From assembly GCA_003477405.1 (NCBI GenBank), contig QUDE01000024.1:1-41722 (forward strand): a stretch of DNA of 41,722 nt. Direction: 5' to 3'. The notes under the pieces are model-generated. The model did not search any database. It was not told the origin of the DNA and worked only from the letters and a program-made list of their open reading frames with translations. The translations under genes and the position numbers were made by a program. Origin of the DNA: Ruminococcaceae bacterium AM07-15 (lineage in GTDB: Bacteria > Bacillota > Clostridia > Oscillospirales > Butyricicoccaceae). Below, in pieces: positions 14,527 through 21,910 of the stretch. Within the stretch, counting starts at the first letter, position 1. Every line of letters starts with the position of its first letter.

Positions 14527-15552
14527 ATGAAACTGCCAAAACCCCTGCGGGATTTTGCCCAAAAGCACAATTTTACCTGGGACGCCAAAGCCAACTTGCT
14601 TTACGGCAGCTGGCAGGGTTACTATTTCACCATTGCCCAGAATCCCTCCGGCCGCCCCACGCACATCATCACACTGTCTGTCGGGCAAACCGATGGACGG
14701 CCCTCTCAGGCCCTCTCCGGCATCCTGGGGAATTTGCAGCCCGATTATAAATACCTGACCGATTTCTCTGTGGACGGCTACCAAGCGAAAATTTTCTTCC
14801 AGTGCCGTTTTGCCCCTCAAGTGAAAACCTATGTGCAGCAGATGGATGAATTTATCGATGCTCTGTGCATGAGCCTGCAAAGCGCCCAGCTTGTGAATTG
14901 CTGTCAGAAATGCGGCAGTCCGGAAGGGGTGTCCTCCTGTCTTGCAAACAGCAATCCCCTGCTTCTGTGCCAAAACTGCCGGGAAACCGCAGCCCAGCAG
15001 ATCGCTGAAAAAGCAGGTGAAATGAAAAAGCGCCGGGGCAATTTTCTCTCCGGCGCCGTGGGTGCCATTCTGGGCTCCCTTCTGGGCGTGGCCGCCTGGG
15101 TGCTGGTCTACCGTCTGGGATACATCGCCGCTATTGTGGGACTAATCATGATCGTCTGCACCTTCAAAGGCTTTTCCCTCTTCGGCGGCAAACTGAATGT
15201 GCCAGGCATCCTTTTCTGTGTGGTGCTGTCGGCGGCCATGCTCTATGTGGGCGAACAGGTAGCCATCGCCTGGGAGATCTACGACACCTTCCGCACCGAT
15301 TTCTCCGTCACTTTCTTCCAAGCGTATCAGTCCATCCCCACCTTTATGGAATACGATGAATTCCGCCGGGCTGTCATCGCCGACATGGCCTACGGCTACC
15401 TCTTCATGGCCGCCGGCGGCTTTTCGGTGATCTGGAGCACCTATAAGCAGCACAATGTGGCTCCCACCCTTCAGATTCTGGAAAGCGTCACTCCCGTCGC
15501 TCCCGCCGCTTCTTCCCCCGTCTCTTCTGAGTCGGATGCCGGGCAGCAATAA
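14527..15552 (+). CDS. hypothetical zinc-ribbon membrane protein
   Basis: Unknown family. The 341-residue product has a soluble N-terminal half (about 1-115, beta-rich, starting MKLPKPLRDFAQKHNF), then a four-cysteine zinc-ribbon-like site CQKCG and CQNC (about 125-155), then three or four membrane segments (LSGAVGAILGSLLGVAAWVLV, YIAAIVGLIMIVCTF, GILFCVVLSAAMLYVGE, and MAYGYLFMAAGGFSVIW) and a Ser/Pro-rich tail. GAGAGG is 8 nt upstream. It follows rarA and ends at a strong terminator. A sensor or scaffold role is a guess. Confidence 0.75.
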   Translation: MKLPKPLRDFAQKHNFTWDAKANLLYGSWQGYYFTIAQNPSGRPTHIITLSVGQTDGRPSQALSGILGNLQPDYKYLTDFSVDGYQAKIFFQCRFAPQVKTYVQQMDEFIDALCMSLQSAQLVNCCQKCGSPEGVSSCLANSNPLLLCQNCRETAAQQIAEKAGEMKKRRGNFLSGAVGAILGSLLGVAAWVLVYRLGYIAAIVGLIMIVCTFKGFSLFGGKLNVPGILFCVVLSAAMLYVGEQVAIAWEIYDTFRTDFSVTFFQAYQSIPTFMEYDEFRRAVIADMAYGYLFMAAGGFSVIWSTYKQHNVAPTLQILESVTPVAPAASSPVSSESDAGQQ

Positions 15553-15564
15553 CCGGATATATGC

Positions 15565-15600
15565 AAAAATGGCGTGACCAAGGTCACGCCATTTTTGTAT
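15565..15600 (+). terminator. bidirectional rho-independent terminator
   Basis: A 15-bp perfect stem AAAAATGGCGTGACC / GGTCACGCCATTTTT (15565-15579, 15582-15596) with a 2-nt loop lies between the convergent zinc-ribbon and XRE genes; A and T runs serve both strands. Confidence 0.9.
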
Positions 15601-15609
15601 GGAAATGTT

Positions 15610-15807
15610 TCAGATTTTTTTAGGTGTAAACAATTCATCCACTGTCAGCCCCAGCTCTCGGGCCAGGCGGAATGCCAATGACAAAGTGGGGTCGTATTTG
15701 TCATTTTCAATAGCGTTGATGGTCTGGCGGGATACTCCGCACCGTTTGGCCAATTCCTCCTGAGAGATGCCCTTTTCTTTTCGCTTGTTCCGAATCACAT
15801 TCTCCAT
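15610..15807 (-). CDS. XRE-family helix-turn-helix regulator
   Basis: A 65-residue Cro/CI-type protein: MENVIRNKRKEKGISQEEL, recognition helix in GVSRQTINAIENDKYDP, end LGLTVDELFTPKKI. It closely resembles the regulator at 9255-9455 but belongs to a separate two-gene unit. The ATG at 15807 directly follows the stop (TAA) of the membrane-protein gene; an ATG four codons earlier would overlap it, and the choice rests on homologues that begin MEN. It ends just after a shared terminator. A perfect inverted repeat over the operon's -10 region (16120-16147) is its probable operator. Confidence 0.88.
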   Translation of the reverse strand: MENVIRNKRKEKGISQEELAKRCGVSRQTINAIENDKYDPTLSLAFRLARELGLTVDELFTPKKI

Positions 15808-15808
15808 A

Positions 15809-16099
15809 TTAACCGCCATACCTTTTCTTCTCCACCAGCAGTGTGACAAAATACACCATGGCCACCACACTGAGATGAATAAAGGGATTGACAAGAGCCG
15901 GCTCTTTTTTAATCAAAGCCTCCACAACATTGAAAACCAGCATCAATACGGTGACCAGCAAAGTGGAAGCACTGGTTTTCCAGACGATCATTTGCTTGCG
16001 CTCATCTCCGGGTCTGAGCATGGAAACCACCATGGCCAGATCCAAAAAAATCAGTACCAGCAAAAATACAGCAAATGCAATCAACATAGCCTGTTCCAT
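15809..16099 (-). CDS. small membrane protein of an XRE module
   Basis: A 96-residue protein of unknown function with three hydrophobic segments (MLIAFAVFLLVLIFLDLAMVV, TSASTLLVTVLMLVFNVVEAL, and FIHLSVVAMVYFVTLLVEKK) and a polar basic loop (RPGDERKQ). AAAGGGG is 7 nt before the ATG at 16099. It is the first gene of a two-gene operon with the regulator, in the same layout as the module at 8938-9817, though the membrane proteins themselves are not obviously alike. Confidence 0.75.
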   Translation of the reverse strand: MEQAMLIAFAVFLLVLIFLDLAMVVSMLRPGDERKQMIVWKTSASTLLVTVLMLVFNVVEALIKKEPALVNPFIHLSVVAMVYFVTLLVEKKRYGG

Positions 16100-16119
16100 A
16101 GAGACGCCCCTTTCGCTTT

Positions 16120-16147
16120 CAAAGTGTCAAATTCTTTTTACACTTTG
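16120..16147. promoter_or_regulatory. perfect inverted repeat, candidate XRE operator
   Basis: Arms CAAAGTGT (16120-16127) and ACACTTTG (16140-16147) are fully complementary with a 12-bp centre. The repeat sits directly downstream of and abutting the -10 box, and similar AAGTGTCAA words recur upstream of the -35 box. Confidence 0.65.
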
Positions 16148-16176
16148 AGTATAAGGAATCTCTGGGAAAATGTCAA
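16148..16176 (-). promoter_or_regulatory. promoter of the second XRE module
   Basis: On the minus strand TTGACA (16176-16171) and TATACT (16153-16148) are exactly 17 bp apart, a near-perfect sigma-A promoter, placed between bioY and the membrane-protein gene. Confidence 0.75.
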
Positions 16177-16191
16177 CAGTTTTTGACACTT

Positions 16192-16725
16192 TTAAAATTT
16201 CCCCAGGGCCAACGGTTTCTTCATCCGCTGCGCCAGCATCAGAGCAAAAACCGCCTTGCAGACATCCAGAGGCACAAAGGGCAGCACACAGGAAACCAGG
16301 GTTTCCCTTAGTCCCACCTTTCCCAAGGCCATATACCACAGCGAACCCGCCCCATAGCACAAAAGCAAGGACAGCAAAAGCCCCATGGCCAAGGGGATAA
16401 TCCCCCGGAACCGGCGGCAGGACACCGAAGTCACCCAGGCCATCACCGGGAAGATGAACAAGAACCCACCGGTGAGTCCAAAGAGCACCCCCGCGCCGCT
16501 GGAAAAACCGGCATAGACCGGCAGGCCACAAAGCCCCAGAGCCAGATAGACACACTGGCTGGCCAAGGCCCATCCCGGCTCCAAAAAAATACCGGTGAGA
16601 TAGACCCCCACCAGAGACAGGGTCAACGGCACCCCTCCCGGCAAGGGAATGGCAATCTGGGAACACACCGCCATCAGGGCGGCCATCAAAGCACAGGTTG
16701 TCAGTTTCTTCGTTTTTTCGCTCAC
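16192..16725 (-). CDS. bioY: biotin transporter BioY (ECF S component)
   Basis: A 177-residue integral membrane protein of the BioY family that binds and imports biotin, alone or with a shared ECF energy module. The sequence has the family's LMAVCSQIAIPLPGGVPLTL start (near 15-35), GLCGLPVYAGFSSGAGVLFGLTGG (reported here in part) and a C-terminal LPFVPLDVCKAVFA segment, with six likely helices. The start is GTG at 16725, 8 nt after GGAGG, and overlaps the birA stop as GTGA, so the two genes are coupled. Ecf ATPases and EcfT are not in the window. Regulated with birA by the operator upstream of birA. Confidence 0.95.
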   Translation of the reverse strand: MSEKTKKLTTCALMAALMAVCSQIAIPLPGGVPLTLSLVGVYLTGIFLEPGWALASQCVYLALGLCGLPVYAGFSSGAGVLFGLTGGFLFIFPVMAWVTSVSCRRFRGIIPLAMGLLLSLLLCYGAGSLWYMALGKVGLRETLVSCVLPFVPLDVCKAVFALMLAQRMKKPLALGKF

Positions 16726-17723
16726 GATTCTTTCCTCCAAACTTCTTGTCCCGGACGGATGCTCACTTCTCCTGACTGGAGATGCCGCTGGCTGCTGTCC
16801 TCCTTTTCCACCACCAGACCGCAGCTGTCGGAGATGGCGATTACCTTTCCCTCCCAGGGCTCATTTTCCATCACCATCACCCGATGCCCCACCAAAGGAC
16901 AGCGGCGGCGATATTCCTCCAGGGTCTCTTTGGCCGTGCACAAAGCCGAAATGGCTCCCATTTTTTCCACCATAGCGGCGGCAAAGCGGCCCCGGGTCAG
17001 CCCCTGGGGCAGATTCTCCCGATAGAGCGCACCGGCGATCTGCTGCAGCTCCGGCGGAAAGCCTTCGGCCCCTTCCAACAGGTTGACCCCGATGCCCACG
17101 ATGATGTATTCCGGCATTCCGCTTTCCAGATCAATGGCCCCTTCGGTCAGAATACCGCAGATCTTCTTTCCCCGGAACATCACATCGTTGACCCACTTGA
17201 TCTGGGCCTGAAAGCCGCAGACTTCCTCCAGCACCCGGCAGATCTGCACCGCCGCCGTGGTGGTCACCCGGGCACTTTCCTCGGCGGGAAGCTGGGGCCG
17301 CAGCACCATGCTTACATAAACGCCTCCCTTGGGAGAAAAGAAGGAGCGGCCCCGACGGCCTTTGCCTCCCTCCTGCCGAGCGGCTACCACCGCTGTGCCC
17401 TCCGGCGCCCCTTTGGCCGCCAGCTCCCGGGCGGTGATGTTGGTGGATTCCACCGTATCATACACATGGAGCAGGCTTCGGTCATACTCTTTGGGAAGCC
17501 AGGGCTCCATGGAAGCCAGAGTGAGCACATCGCTCCCCTCCAACAGCTGATAACCCTTGTTGTTGACGCCCTGAATCTGATGCCCTTCTTTTTTCAGTCC
17601 ATCCATGGCCTTCCACACCGCCGCCCGGGAAATCCCCAGCCGCAGTGCCAGTTCCTGCCCTGACAAACTCTGGCCCCGGTTTTCTTCCAGCAAGGCCAGC
17701 AGCTTTTCCTTCGTGCTTTCCAT
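16722..17723 (-). CDS. birA: bifunctional biotin ligase/biotin operon repressor BirA
   Basis: A 333-residue biotin-[acetyl-CoA-carboxylase] ligase with an N-terminal winged HTH (about 15-60, SGQELALRLGISRAAVWKAMDGL), so it is also a repressor. The catalytic domain has STNITARELA (near 92), the GKGRRGRSFFSP biotinyl-AMP loop (near 122), and the KWVNDVMFRGKKICGILTE motif (near 173). It attaches biotin to carboxylases using ATP. Start at ATG 17723 with GGAGG 7 nt upstream; an overlapping ATG five nt earlier is too close. It heads the birA-bioY operon and should repress its own promoter when biotin is plentiful, as argued at 17747-17799. Confidence 0.96.
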   Translation of the reverse strand: MESTKEKLLALLEENRGQSLSGQELALRLGISRAAVWKAMDGLKKEGHQIQGVNNKGYQLLEGSDVLTLASMEPWLPKEYDRSLLHVYDTVESTNITARELAAKGAPEGTAVVAARQEGGKGRRGRSFFSPKGGVYVSMVLRPQLPAEESARVTTTAAVQICRVLEEVCGFQAQIKWVNDVMFRGKKICGILTEGAIDLESGMPEYIIVGIGVNLLEGAEGFPPELQQIAGALYRENLPQGLTRGRFAAAMVEKMGAISALCTAKETLEEYRRRCPLVGHRVMVMENEPWEGKVIAISDSCGLVVEKEDSSQRHLQSGEVSIRPGQEVWRKES

Positions 17724-17746
17724 TCCATTCCCTCCGTTCTGTTTCC

Positions 17747-17799
17747 AGTATACCAGCCCCCAGTTTATTGTCAACTATATTTTTAATCGAGGTTTACAT
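17747..17799 (-). promoter_or_regulatory. birA-bioY promoter with BirA operator
   Basis: Promoter boxes on the minus strand: TTGACA (17774-17769) and TATACT (17752-17747), 16 bp apart. Half-sites ATGTAAACC (17799-17791) and AGTTGACAA (17776-17768) face each other with 14 bp between, matching the known Gram-positive BirA layout of TTGTWAACY inverted repeats with a 14-16 bp spacer. The inner half covers the -35 box, so bound BirA should block polymerase. Confidence 0.8.
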
Positions 17800-17811
17800 T
17801 AAGCCCAAAAG

Positions 17812-17844
17812 AAGCCCTCCCCAGTCAAAGACCGGGGAGGGCCT
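17812..17844 (-). terminator. terminator after the ABC permease gene
   Basis: A 9-bp stem GCCCTCCCC / GGGGAGGGC (17814-17822, 17834-17842) follows the minus-strand permease stop by about 5 bp; on that strand TTCTTTT follows. Confidence 0.75.
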
Positions 17845-17847
17845 TTC

Positions 17848-18477
17848 TTAAAATTCTTTTTTCTCATAGATCCGCCGGGAAACCAAATAGGAGCCCCACA
17901 GCAAAAGCACTAGCAGCAGAGCAAGCAGCGCAGGGAGCAGCTTTCCCATCCAGGGCGCCAGGGTAGGCAGGACCAGCCCGGAGCCAAGGTACCAAAGGAA
18001 CACGCCCATGGGCACCAAAAAGACCACCATAATGGCCAGACGGCTGCGCTCCACGCCCAATTTATAAATACAGGGGATCATCAGACTGATAATGACGATA
18101 CCGGTAACCGTTGTGCTTCCCACCAAGGACAAAAGCTCCATCCAGTCGATGGTCTCCCAATAGGCCATGATCCCACCGGCGATCAACGCACTGACCACCG
18201 CCCCCAGCAACACCATGGCCAGGGAAAGCAGGTATTTGGCCTGAACGCAGGTTTTCCGGGTCACCGGCAAGGTCAGCCCATAGGCATCCCATTTGGCATT
18301 TTCGTCATAGGAAAAACTGACCATGCACACCAGAAAACTGGTGACCCCACCCACACCGGACACATAGGAGGGGCTTTTGAGAAGAAAGCCCATAGCTCCC
18401 AGCAAGACGCAAACGCCCAGCAAACTTTTCAGATATCTACGCATGGTCAGCAGATCTTTCAGCATCAACCCAACCAC
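17848..18477 (-). CDS. ABC-2 type transporter permease
   Basis: A 209-residue membrane permease with about six hydrophobic segments (LLGVCVLLGAMGFLL, GVGGVTSFLVCMVSFSY, LLSLAMVLLGAVVSALIAGG, LLSLVGSTTVTGIVIISL, LAIMVVFLVPMGVFLWYL, LLPALLALLLVLLLWGSYL), of the type paired with GntR-YtrB cassettes. GTG start at 18477 with AAAGGAGG 7 nt upstream; it overlaps the ATPase gene by 13 bp. Substrate unknown; members of such cassettes are linked to cell-wall or antimicrobial stress. Confidence 0.85.
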   Translation of the reverse strand: MVGLMLKDLLTMRRYLKSLLGVCVLLGAMGFLLKSPSYVSGVGGVTSFLVCMVSFSYDENAKWDAYGLTLPVTRKTCVQAKYLLSLAMVLLGAVVSALIAGGIMAYWETIDWMELLSLVGSTTVTGIVIISLMIPCIYKLGVERSRLAIMVVFLVPMGVFLWYLGSGLVLPTLAPWMGKLLPALLALLLVLLLWGSYLVSRRIYEKKEF

Positions 18478-19334
18478 GATTCTTCCTCCTTTGCCATCAT
18501 CACCATGATATCCTCCAGCCGGGCCGGCTCCACCAAAAGGGAGGGTTCCCGCCGGGCTGCCTCCTGCCGGTTATTCACCAGGCCTTTGGCGTGATACCGG
18601 CCTTTTCTCATGGCGATAAGCACATCAGGCCCCAAGCTTTTCAGCGCTTCTTCCGTCCCCTGGGCCAGGCCGTATTCTTCCATCACCCGGTCTTTCTCCT
18701 GGGAAAACACCAATTTTCCCTCATGGATAAAGGTGATATAGTCGGCCGCCTGCTCTAGGTCGGTGGTGATGTGGGTGGAGAGGAACACCGAGTGCTCCCC
18801 ATCCTGAATGAATTCCAAAAACAGATCCATCACCTGGGAACGGGCCACCGGGTCCAGGCCGCTCATGGGTTCGTCCAGAATCAGCAGCTTGGGGTGGCGG
18901 GCCAGGATGGTGGCCAGGCGCAATTTTGTGCCCATGCCCTTGGAAAGCTCCCGCAGGTATTTCTTCCGGGGGATCTGGAAGCGATCCAGCAAAAAGGAAT
19001 AATATCCCTTATCCCACCGAGGGGTAATGTGGGACAAAATGGAATCGATATCCTGCACCCGGATGACTTCATTGAAAAAGCTGCCCTCCAGGAAAACGCC
19101 CACCTGTTCTTTCACTTTTCGCAGGCCATAGCCTTCCTTTTCTCCCAGCAGCCGCACCTCTCCGCCGCCCTGCACAAGCCCCAGCAAACGCTTGATGGTG
19201 GTGGTTTTACCGGCGCCATTCTGGCCGATGAATCCCATGATACAGCCCTGGGGCAGTGTAAAACTCACATCCTCCAGAGCAAATCCTGGATACTGTTTGC
19301 TTAAAGAGATTGCTTCAATACTATTTGTATTCAT
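18465..19334 (-). CDS. ABC transporter ATP-binding protein (YtrB-like)
   Basis: A 289-residue ATPase with Walker A GQNGAGKT (37-44), signature LSKGMGTKLRL in place of LSGGQ, Walker B LLILDEP (near 150), and the H-loop in LSTHITTD. The modified signature is typical of the YtrB/BcrA-type ATPases. Its C-terminal domain (about 220-289) is charged and ends EEESWLG. It starts 2 nt after the GntR stop. Together with the permease it forms an exporter-like complex at the membrane, controlled by the upstream GntR repressor. Confidence 0.93.
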   Translation of the reverse strand: MNTNSIEAISLSKQYPGFALEDVSFTLPQGCIMGFIGQNGAGKTTTIKRLLGLVQGGGEVRLLGEKEGYGLRKVKEQVGVFLEGSFFNEVIRVQDIDSILSHITPRWDKGYYSFLLDRFQIPRKKYLRELSKGMGTKLRLATILARHPKLLILDEPMSGLDPVARSQVMDLFLEFIQDGEHSVFLSTHITTDLEQAADYITFIHEGKLVFSQEKDRVMEEYGLAQGTEEALKSLGPDVLIAMRKGRYHAKGLVNNRQEAARREPSLLVEPARLEDIMVMMAKEEESWLG

Positions 19335-19335
19335 T

Positions 19336-19713
19336 TTACTTTTCTCCTTGATACAGCTCCTGCAAAAGCTGGGTCAGTTCCGCAAGATCCATGGCGCAGT
19401 TTTTGGCCTCTTCCACACCACGGCGCAGATACTCCTCCACCTGTTTTTGCCGGGCCTGATCCCATGTGCCCTCCGGGTGTGGGGCCACATAGCAGCCCTT
19501 TCCCGGGGTGGTGATGACAAACCCTTCCCTCTCCAGCTCTTCATAGGCCCGCTTGGTGGTGATGACGCTGATGCGCAAATCCCGAGCCAGCAGGCGCATG
19601 GATGGCAAAGCCGCCCCTTCGCAGAGTTCTCCCCGCAGGATCAGGCCTTTGATCTGTCGGGCGATCTGCTCATAAATGGGCTGGCCGCTTGTTTGACTGA
19701 TGACGATATTCAC
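19336..19713 (-). CDS. GntR-family repressor (YtrA subfamily)
   Basis: A 125-residue regulator with the winged HTH (QPIYEQIARQIKGLILRG, then LPSMRLLARDLRISVITTKR, YEELEREGFV), the short YtrA-type size and a small C-terminal helix. The start is GTG at 19713, preceded by GAGG at 6 nt spacing; a longer upstream frame has no ribosome site. It heads a three-gene operon with the ABC ATPase and permease, and is likely to repress it; an AT-rich inverted and direct repeat array lies just upstream (19729-19770). Confidence 0.92.
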   Translation of the reverse strand: MNIVISQTSGQPIYEQIARQIKGLILRGELCEGAALPSMRLLARDLRISVITTKRAYEELEREGFVITTPGKGCYVAPHPEGTWDQARQKQVEEYLRRGVEEAKNCAMDLAELTQLLQELYQGEK

Positions 19714-19728
19714 GGTGCACCTCGTTGT

Positions 19729-19793
19729 TATACTGTATATATACTGTATATATACTATATATACAGTATGCATCCCTTTTCCCTGTTTGTCAA
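19729..19793 (-). promoter_or_regulatory. GntR operon promoter and operator array
   Basis: On the minus strand TTGACA (19793-19788) and CATACT (19770-19765) are 17 bp apart. A perfect 11-bp inverted repeat TACTGTATATA / TATATACAGTA (19742-19752, 19758-19768, 5-bp centre) covers the -10 box, and a third TACTGTATATA copy (19731-19741) abuts it directly. This is a probable binding array for the GntR protein. Confidence 0.75.
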
Positions 19794-19801
19794 GAAGAAA
19801 A

Positions 19802-19834
19802 TAAAAAAATGCCAAAGTGGAAACCGCTTTGGCA
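19802..19834 (-). terminator. terminator after the uridine phosphorylase gene
   Basis: On the minus strand an 8-bp stem TGCCAAAG / CTTTGGCA (19810-19817, 19827-19834) is followed by seven T residues, 12 bp past the stop. Confidence 0.8.
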
Positions 19835-19846
19835 AAGTTTTTTCCA

Positions 19847-20623
19847 TTACAGCCCTTCTTCCCGGGCATCCCGGGCGATGAGACAACGCAGCCCTTCCAC
19901 AGCCGCCCGGATGGCCAGATCGGTGTCCATGCAGTGGGGATCAGGCAGCCCGGCGTTTTTCCGCTCCTGGTTCCACAGCACGGCAAACAAAGCCCCGGCT
20001 CGCAGCCCCAGCACCGAGGAGACCACAAACAAAGCGGCGCTTTCCATCTCGCTGCAAAGGACGCCGGCCTGCTTCCAGGCCTTCCATTTTTCTTCCAGCA
20101 TATGGGCCACCGGCATCCGAGAAGGCTCGTGCTGGCCATAAAAACTGTCCTTGCTCTGCACTACGCCGGTGTGCACACTGGCTCCCGTGGAGGCCGCTCC
20201 CTGGCGCAGGGCATCGGTCACATCAAAATCGGCCACGGCGGGAAATTCTAGAGGCATATAGTGAAGGCTGGTCCCCTCCTGGCGCACGGCGCTGGTGGCC
20301 ACCACAATATCCCCGCCCCGCACGGCCAGATCAATGCCCCCGCAGGTCCCCACCCGGATCAGGGTATGGGCGCCGCAGGCAGCCAGCTCCTCTACGGCAA
20401 TGGCGGTACTGGGGCCGCCGATGCCGGTGGAACACACCGATACCCGCTGCCCGGCCAATGTGCCGGTATAGGTGACAAATTCCCGGTTGCGGGCCACAAA
20501 TTCCGCTCCCTCCAGATAGGAGGCAATATGCTGGCACCGTTCCGGGTCTCCAGGGAGCAGACAATACCCTCCTACATCCCCCTGGCGCAGGGCAATATGC
20601 ATTTGCCGGTTCATGACCTCCAT
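19847..20623 (-). CDS. nucleoside phosphorylase, probably uridine phosphorylase
   Basis: A 258-residue enzyme of the PNP/UDP phosphorylase family, which splits nucleosides with phosphate. Visible motifs: LPGDPERC (near 21-28), the [15 protein letters not shown] phosphate-binding stretch (near 65), RVGTCGGI (near 90), and SEMESAALF (near 190) for ribose contact. The ATG at 20623 is placed 7 nt after GGAGG; an ATG two codons upstream is too close. It starts inside the end of the DUF951 gene, so both are cotranscribed. Uridine is preferred by general similarity; another nucleoside is possible. Confidence 0.92.
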   Translation of the reverse strand: MEVMNRQMHIALRQGDVGGYCLLPGDPERCQHIASYLEGAEFVARNREFVTYTGTLAGQRVSVCSTGIGGPSTAIAVEELAACGAHTLIRVGTCGGIDLAVRGGDIVVATSAVRQEGTSLHYMPLEFPAVADFDVTDALRQGAASTGASVHTGVVQSKDSFYGQHEPSRMPVAHMLEEKWKAWKQAGVLCSEMESAALFVVSSVLGLRAGALFAVLWNQERKNAGLPDPHCMDTDLAIRAAVEGLRCLIARDAREEGL

Positions 20624-20625
20624 GC

Positions 20626-20811
20626 TCATTCCTCCCTTTTCTCAATGGCCCGAATGCTTTTTTCCGCCTTGAGCCGGGGCACCATCACTTCCCGCCCACA
20701 GCCGCAGCATTTCAGCTTGAAATCCATCCCCACCCGGGTGATCTCAAACCGGTCGCAGCCACAAGGGTGACTTTTTTTCATTTTTACCACATCGCCTACC
20801 CGATAATCCAC
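20626..20811 (-). CDS. DUF951 family protein
   Basis: A 61-residue protein recognised by [28 protein letters not shown] and VMVPR, the DUF951 pattern with four cysteines (CGC and CCGC) that should form a small zinc ribbon. Such proteins are widespread in Firmicutes, often near DNA-replication genes, and of unknown function. The start is GTG at 20811 with GGAGG 7 nt upstream; a longer frame from 20922 has no ribosome site. First gene of a two-gene unit with uridine phosphorylase. Confidence 0.9.
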   Translation of the reverse strand: MDYRVGDVVKMKKSHPCGCDRFEITRVGMDFKLKCCGCGREVMVPRLKAEKSIRAIEKREE

Positions 20812-20937
20812 AAAGCTCCCTCCCCCCATCTGATAGGGGTATTGTACCACAGCCCTTTCCAAAAGAAAACAGCAACATCCTGGGGAAACATGCATATAGA
20901 TGAAAGGCAACGGACAAAACAAAGGAGGAATGAAGAT

Positions 20938-21864
20938 ATGCCCCAGGGACCTTATCTGCCGGAAGGTTTCCGGCTACACACCCCGGAAAACCGCTGGGTG
21001 AATACCCCGGCCGCCATGGATCAGGCTGCGGAGAAAGAACAAATACTGGAAGGCATCGTCACCCGATGCGATTGTGCCCACAACCTAGTGGTGGACTGCA
21101 ACGGCATCACCGGCCTTATCCCCCGCAGCGAGGCGGCATTGGGCCTCAGCAGTGGCCGCACCCGGGAGATCGCCCTTTTGTCCCGGGTGGGAAAACCGGT
21201 TTGTTTTCAGGTTATCGGTGAAGGGGACGGCCAATACCTGTTTTCCCGGGCCAGGGTACAGCAAAAAGCCCTCAACTATCTGATGGAAAACCTGCTGCCC
21301 GGGGATGTGATCTGCGCCCGTGTGACCCATCTGGAGCCCTTCGGGGCCTTTGTGGACATCGGCTGCGGCCTTACCTCCCTGGTGGGTATTGAGCACATCT
21401 CGGTGTCCCGCATTGCCCATCCTGCCGAGCGGTTTTACCCCGGCCAATGGATCCATGTGGCTGTGCGGGGAGTGGACCCCTCCATGGGCCGGGTGCATCT
21501 GACCCATCGGGAACTTTTGGGCACCTGGCTGGAAAACGCCCGGCGTTTTTCCCCAGGAGAAACGGTGAGCGGTGTGGTGCGGGGCAATGAGGACTATGGT
21601 GTTTTTGTGGAACTGAGCCCCAACCTGTCGGGCCTGGCGGAGCGGAAAGAAGGCGTTATCTCCGGGGATGGGGTGTCGGTGTACATCAAATCCATTCTGC
21701 CGGAAAAGATGAAGGTCAAGCTGATCCTTATCGACAAGCTGGAGAAGGCTCCCAGCACCCTGATCCGCCCGGAAGATTACCAGATCACCCAGGGACGGCT
21801 CCAGCACTTTCTCTATTCCCCGCCGGGGAAAGAAGGCCGTCTCACCGAAACGGTTTTCTATTAA
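20938..21864 (+). CDS. S1 RNA-binding domain protein
   Basis: A 308-residue protein with three S1-like OB domains: a divergent first one (about 35-105, EGIVTRCDCAHNLVVD), a clear second (about 120-190, GDVICARVTHLEPFGAFVD with HISVSRI), and a third (about 210-275, VSGVVRGNEDYGVFVEL). It is a short relative of ribosomal protein S1, as seen in many Clostridia, probably binding RNA near the ribosome. AAAGGAGG lies before the ATG at 20938 (9 nt spacing). It is single, divergent from DUF951 and ends at a strong terminator. Confidence 0.88.
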   Translation: MPQGPYLPEGFRLHTPENRWVNTPAAMDQAAEKEQILEGIVTRCDCAHNLVVDCNGITGLIPRSEAALGLSSGRTREIALLSRVGKPVCFQVIGEGDGQYLFSRARVQQKALNYLMENLLPGDVICARVTHLEPFGAFVDIGCGLTSLVGIEHISVSRIAHPAERFYPGQWIHVAVRGVDPSMGRVHLTHRELLGTWLENARRFSPGETVSGVVRGNEDYGVFVELSPNLSGLAERKEGVISGDGVSVYIKSILPEKMKVKLILIDKLEKAPSTLIRPEDYQITQGRLQHFLYSPPGKEGRLTETVFY

Positions 21865-21871
21865 AACATCG

Positions 21872-21909
21872 CAAAAAGCGGAGAGGAACTTTGTCCTCTC
21901 CGCTTTTTG
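21872..21909 (+). terminator. bidirectional rho-independent terminator
   Basis: A 16-bp stem with arms 21872-21887 and 21894-21909 (CAAAAAGCGGAGAGGA and complement) lies between the S1 gene and rpe; A/T runs on both sides suit both strands. Confidence 0.9.
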
Positions 21910-21910
21910 T

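Noticed and set aside
19729..19770. Simple AT microsatellite
   Set aside because: The sequence has an exact 11-bp inverted repeat and a spaced direct copy positioned on the -10 box before a repressor gene, which is better explained as an operator.
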